The notes under the pieces were generated by a model. The model was not told the DNA's origin. It did not search any database and was given only the letters and a program-made list of their open reading frames with translations. Positions 60,814 to 64,000 of a DNA stretch of 64,000 bases are shown here, in pieces; position 1 is the first letter of the stretch, and each line of letters opens with the position of its first letter. Position numbers and translations under genes: made by a program. This DNA comes from Curtobacterium flaccumfaciens (GTDB taxonomy: Bacteria; Actinomycetota; Actinomycetes; Actinomycetales; Microbacteriaceae). The DNA is taken from positions 372,001 through 436,000 of the forward strand of contig NZ_SNVW01000002.1 of NCBI RefSeq assembly GCF_004361695.1. Direction: 5' to 3'.

Positions 60814-61908
60814 ATGGTGCATGTCCCACGGCGCGACGGACCGCCGAGCGTGCACCACGTCGCCGCCCGGGCGGGCGTGTCGCTCGCGACGGTCTCGAAC
60901 GTCCTCAACCACCCGGAGCGCGTCGCCGAGCGCACCGCCGCTCGCGTCCACGCCGCCATCGACGAACTCGGCTACACGCCGAACCGGAACGCACGCGCCC
61001 TGGTGTCCGGGAGCACGCGCGCCATCGGACTCGTCGTCATGTCGCTGCGGAACTCCCTGTTCAGCGACATGGTGAACGGTGCGCAGCTCGAGGCGCGGAA
61101 GCGCGGACACGCACTGCTCATCGCGAGCAGCGAGGACGACCTCGAGGCGCAGGCCGACCACCTGGCGTACCTCGAGAGCACGCGGGTGTCCGGCATCCTG
61201 CTGGCGACGATGACCGAGTCACGCGAGCAGGTCGACCTCACGCGGCGGCACGGGCACCCCGTCGTGTACGTGAACTACGAACCGTCCGAGGTCGAGGCGT
61301 GCTCGGTCGTGGTCGACAACGAGCAGGCGGCGTACATCGCGACGACGCACCTCATCGAGCGCGGCTGCAAGCGGATCGGCTTCGTCAGCGCGCGGCCCGA
61401 GCTGCAGCCGGTGCACCGACGGCGCGCGGGGGTGCTGCGGGCGCTCGCGGAACACCCCGGGGTCGCCCTCGTCGACGTCGACGCCGGCGACATCGACCCC
61501 GTCGGCGGCACGGACGCCGGGGCCCGGATCGCGCGGATGCCGGCGTCCGAGCGGCCGGACGGGGTGCTCGGGGTGACGGACCTCCTGGCGATGGCGGTCG
61601 TCACCGAGCTGCGGGCGGCGGGGCTCCGCGTGCCGGAGGACATCCCGGTGTCGGGCTGCGACCACAACTCGGTGGCGTGGGGCGGTGCGGTGCCGCTCAC
61701 CTCGGTGACGATGCACGGCGCGGAGATGGGCGCGGCGGCGGTCGGGCTCCTGCTCGACGAGCTGCGGGACGCACCGGGCGAGCACGTGCACCGGACCGTG
61801 GTGATCGGCAGCGAGCTCGTGGCGCGGGAGAGCACGCTCGGCAGGGCTGCTGCTGCGGCGGCGGCGCGGGGCCGGAGGCCGAGCGACCCGAGGTTGCGCG
61901 AGAGCTGA
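60814..61908 (+). CDS. LacI family transcriptional regulator
   Basis: The product has 364 residues. SVHHVAARAGVSLATVSNVLNHPERV and the hinge NRNARALVSGSTR precede the effector domain with IGLVVMSLRNSLFSDMVNGAQLEARKRG, VVVDNEQAAYIATTHLIERGCKRIGFV and SGCDHNSVAWGGAVPLTSVTM. An Ala-rich tail ends it. It may control the ABC sugar system beginning at 62668, whose promoter carries two LacI-type 14-mers, but the first LacI regulator is an equal candidate because the sites are similar. Confidence 0.9.
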   Translation: MVHVPRRDGPPSVHHVAARAGVSLATVSNVLNHPERVAERTAARVHAAIDELGYTPNRNARALVSGSTRAIGLVVMSLRNSLFSDMVNGAQLEARKRGHALLIASSEDDLEAQADHLAYLESTRVSGILLATMTESREQVDLTRRHGHPVVYVNYEPSEVEACSVVVDNEQAAYIATTHLIERGCKRIGFVSARPELQPVHRRRAGVLRALAEHPGVALVDVDAGDIDPVGGTDAGARIARMPASERPDGVLGVTDLLAMAVVTELRAAGLRVPEDIPVSGCDHNSVAWGGAVPLTSVTMHGAEMGAAAVGLLLDELRDAPGEHVHRTVVIGSELVARESTLGRAAAAAAARGRRPSDPRLRES

Positions 61909-62020
61909 CGCGGGCCGCGGCGCGGGCGCGGCGGCGGGCGCCGCTGGCCGCGCGCTGCGGCGCGGGTGCGGGCGCTGCTGGCCGCGCGCTGCGTGCCGGT
62001 GCGGCGGGCGCCGCTGGTGA

Positions 62021-62082
62021 CTTTCGCGGTGAGCGACACTTCACGCGCCGACGAGCGCGTGAAGAGTCGCTGAGCGCGAAAG
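62021..62082. repeat. Long hairpin with GAGCGACACTTCACGCG arms
   Basis: 27-nt arms at 62021-62047 and 62056-62082 pair with few mismatches; outer ends are CTTTCGCG and CGCGAAAG. Likely terminator of the LacI gene and member of the dispersed hairpin family. Confidence 0.75.
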
Positions 62083-62259
62083 CCGGCCGGCGGCCCTGGT
62101 GGCGACCACCCCGGGCGGTGAGGCACGGGGCGGAGGTGGGCCGCGCCTCCCGTCTGCCGGAGGTGCGCGACCGCGGAGGTGCGCGACGGCGGCACCGCAC
62201 CGCGCCGCACCGCACCGCGCCGGGCCAGGCCGGGCCGGGCCAGGCCGCACCCAAGACCC

Positions 62260-62312
62260 GCGGTGAGCGACACTTCACGCGCCGACGAGCCCGTGATGTG
62301 TCGCTGAGCGCG
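62260..62312. repeat. Second GAGCGACAC hairpin, direct copy of the one at 62021
   Basis: GCGGTGAGCGACACTTCACGC followed by the loop CCGACGAG (also found in the first copy) and CCGTGATGTGTCGCTGAGCGCG. Confidence 0.7.
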
Positions 62313-62394
62313 AAACTCGGGCCGCACCTGCCCGCAACCGCAACCGCAACCGCAAAGCGACAGTCGCACCCGAAGCCGCGCGGACCCGACCAGC

Positions 62395-62438
62395 AAAGCG
62401 ACACAACGCCGCCGAATGTTCGCGCCCATCTGTCGCTT
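62395..62438. repeat. AAAGCGACA hairpin
   Basis: AAAGCGACA (62395) pairs with TGTCGCTTT (62430-62438); the loop contains CGCCGCCGAATGTTCGCGC. An extra AAAGCGACAG half lies at 62354. Same arms as the hairpins at 2.43 and 19.86 kb. Confidence 0.65.
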
Positions 62439-62530
62439 TCGCGAAACCGGGCCCGATGCCGATGCCCACCCGCACCGCACCGCACCCCACCCCACGAGCA
62501 CGCACTTCCGTAACGAATCGCGGCGGACGA

Positions 62531-62578
62531 TTGACACGCTTCAATCGCCGTGGTTCCATTCCGATTGAAACGTTCTAA
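62531..62578 (+). promoter_or_regulatory. Promoter with two LacI-type operators for the ABC sugar system
   Basis: TTGACA (62531) is a consensus -35. It lies within TTGACACGCTTCAA (62531-62544), and a second 14-mer, TTGAAACGTTCTAA, is at 62565-62578; each matches TTGAAACGTTTCAA at 12 of 14 positions. A weak -10 lies near 62554. A repressor bound at both sites would cover the promoter. Confidence 0.6.
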
Positions 62579-62667
62579 ACAGCAGCACCGGAGCCCCGCA
62601 GCGGAGCGGGATCCGGGTCCGTTTCACCCCGGGGTACCCCGCCCCGGGCCTTACGAGGAGGTAAGGA

Positions 62668-63990
62668 ATGTCAGCTCGCTCCCTGACCACCCGGCTGATC
62701 GCCATCGGCGGCGCCACGGTCCTCATCGGCGGCCTCGCCGCCTGTTCGTCGGGCGGCTCCGCCGACACCGGCAGCGGCGGCGGCAAGGTGCAGATCACGT
62801 ACCAGGCCGACAACTCGCCCGCCACGGCCGCCACCGCGAAGCCACTCATCGCCGCGTTCGAGAAGGCGAACCCGGACATCACGGTCAAGTTCGACACCCG
62901 CCCGCAGGGCACCGACGGCGACAACCTGGTGAAGACGCAGCTGTCCACCGGCGAGATGGCCGACGTGTTCAACTACAACTCGGGCTCGCTCATGCAGGCC
63001 CTCAACCCGGACAACACCCTCGTCGACCTCACCGACCAGAAGTGGGCGAAGGACGTCGACCCGCAGTTCTCGAAGGTCGTCAGCACCGACAAGGGCATGT
63101 ACGGCGCCCCGTTCGGCACCAGCTTCGGCGGCGGCGTCATGTACAACAAGAAGGTCTACGAGAAGCTCGGCCTGAGCGTCCCGACCACGTGGGACGAGTT
63201 CATCAGCAACAGCGAGAAGATCAAGGACTCGGGCGTCGACCCGATCATCCAGACGTACGGCGACACCTGGACCAGCCAGCTGTTCGTCCTCGGCGACTTC
63301 GCGAACATCACGGCGCAGCAGAAGAACTGGGGCTCGCAGTACACGAAGAACAAGGAGTCCTACGCGAAGCAGCCGGCACTCGCCGGGTTCGAGCACCTCG
63401 CCGAGGTCAAGGACAAGGGCCTCGTGAACAAGGACTACGCGTCCGCGACGCAGGCGAACGGCCTGAAGATGCTCGCCGACGGCACCGGGGCGCAGTACCC
63501 GATGCTGACGAACGCGATCTCGACCCTGCAGCAGGACAGCCCCGACGCGGTCAACGACATCGGCGCCTTCGCCCTGCCGGCGGAGAACGCGGACGACACG
63601 AACCTGACGATCTGGGAGCCGAACGGCCTCTACATCCCGAAGACGTCGACGGGTGACAAGCTCGCGGCGGCGAAGAAGTTCATCGCCTTCGCGAACTCGA
63701 CCGAGGGCTGCAAGGTGCAGAACGACACCGGCACCCCCGGTGGCCCGTACGTCATCTCCACCTGCACCCTGCCCGACTCCGTCCCGCCGATGATCGGCGA
63801 CCTGCAGAAGTACCTCGACGACGGCAAGGCATCGCCGGCGCTCGAGTTCGTCTCCCCCATCAAGGGCCCGAACCTCGAGAAGATCTGCGTGCAGGTCGGC
63901 TCGGGCATCTCGTCCGCCGCTGTCGGCGCGAAGCAGTACGACCAGGACGTCGTGCAGCAGGCGCAGCAGCTCGGCATCAAGGGCTGGTGA
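62668..63990 (+). CDS. ABC transporter extracellular sugar-binding lipoprotein
   Basis: The product has 440 residues. The lipoprotein signal ends in GGLAACSSGG, with the lipobox Cys near residue 27, followed by a Gly/Ser linker. The mature part is a family 1 solute-binding protein: VQITYQADNSPATAATAKPLIAAFEKANPDI, LVKTQLSTGEMADVFNYNSG, GAPFGTSFGGGVMYNKKVYEKLGLSVPTTWDEF (in pieces). It delivers an oligosaccharide or monosaccharide to permeases that should lie beyond the right edge. GAGGAGGTAAGG precedes the ATG. The leader has a palindromic GGGGTACCCC. Confidence 0.92.
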   Translation: MSARSLTTRLIAIGGATVLIGGLAACSSGGSADTGSGGGKVQITYQADNSPATAATAKPLIAAFEKANPDITVKFDTRPQGTDGDNLVKTQLSTGEMADVFNYNSGSLMQALNPDNTLVDLTDQKWAKDVDPQFSKVVSTDKGMYGAPFGTSFGGGVMYNKKVYEKLGLSVPTTWDEFISNSEKIKDSGVDPIIQTYGDTWTSQLFVLGDFANITAQQKNWGSQYTKNKESYAKQPALAGFEHLAEVKDKGLVNKDYASATQANGLKMLADGTGAQYPMLTNAISTLQQDSPDAVNDIGAFALPAENADDTNLTIWEPNGLYIPKTSTGDKLAAAKKFIAFANSTEGCKVQNDTGTPGGPYVISTCTLPDSVPPMIGDLQKYLDDGKASPALEFVSPIKGPNLEKICVQVGSGISSAAVGAKQYDQDVVQQAQQLGIKGW

Positions 63991-64000
63991 TCCGGTGACC

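Larger units (their letters stand above)
61909..62520. other. Gene-free stretch dominated by repeats
   Basis: About 750 bp separate the second LacI gene from the ABC binding-protein gene. I see GC-only low complexity (61915-62015), two GAGCGACAC hairpins, a decayed 42-bp element (62119-62152), CCGCACCG runs (62190-62250), CCGCAA hexamers (62330-62352) and an AAAGCGACA hairpin (62395-62438). I find no gene. Confidence 0.8.

Noticed and set aside
63991..64000. Start of a permease gene at GTG 63996
   Set aside because: Only a few bases remain before the window edge; a sugar permease is expected there but cannot be supported.

Overview
The window is about 72% G+C chromosomal DNA from a Gram-positive actinobacterium, most likely a member of the Microbacteriaceae such as Curtobacterium. 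That placement is inferred from protein content, GTG starts, dense GTGA/ATGA overlaps and composition; no rRNA or other marker gene is present to prove it. I support 67 protein-coding genes, one of them cut by the left edge. I see no rRNA, tRNA, CRISPR array, transposase, integrase or phage gene.

Layout. 0-0.8 kb: two coupled genes of lower G+C than the rest, ending in a strong terminator. 0.8-13.2 kb: housekeeping and small-molecule enzymes (PNPOx-like stress protein, LLM flavin oxidoreductase, SDR, SGNH lipoprotein, NRDE protein, CoaBC), a coupled DoxX/DUF2071/DUF1810 trio, GntR and MarR regulators, a secreted transglycosylase-like protein and an LtrA membrane protein. 13.4-15.1 kb: an ECF sigma factor operon with Asp23/Gls24-type genes and a possible 50-residue leader gene. 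15.2-19.8 kb: two convergent MOSC proteins, a YjbR protein, an Excalibur protein, the cysK-cysE cysteine operon and a DUF899 protein. 20-22.2 kb: M19 dipeptidase divergent from GNAT and SRPBCC genes. 22.3-29.5 kb: a complete leftward allantoin/ureide operon (NCS1 permease, racemase, allantoinase, ureidoglycine aminotransferase, allantoate amidohydrolase, RpiR regulator). 29.7-36.5 kb: SGNH, VOC, GNAT and a lipoprotein, then SufS-SufU, an MT0933-type antitoxin-like protein and a CLC channel. 36.6-43.5 kb: GH36 alpha-galactosidase, CorA, TspO-like protein, alanine dehydrogenase and a GlcD-type oxidase. 43.5-52.3 kb: AraC regulator, a SorC-family regulator divergent from glpD, histidine phosphatase, MHS-type transporter, DinB protein, and a second SorC-family regulator divergent from an RpiB isomerase. 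52.5-55.4 kb: LolA-like protein with an ABC exporter. 55.5-64 kb: MDR oxidoreductase, phosphodiesterase, rhamnose mutarotase plus MFS sugar transporter, two LacI regulators and an ABC sugar-binding lipoprotein at the right edge.

Four patterns link regions. First, a family of exactly 42-bp palindromes built on GGCCTGGAGGCGCGG occurs as at least seven full copies and more than ten half or decayed copies, several of them inside or at the ends of genes. Second, other intergenic hairpins share GAGCGACAC or AAAGCGACAG arms. Third, at least 15 genes have a TANNNT hexamer 6-7 nt before the start codon, which suggests leaderless transcripts. Fourth, paired operators are visible for a SorC regulator at glpD (two TGCACGNNCGTGCA sites) and for a LacI regulon (three 14-mers close to TTGAAACGTTTCAA). 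Function calls rest on motifs and family knowledge; no database search was possible.
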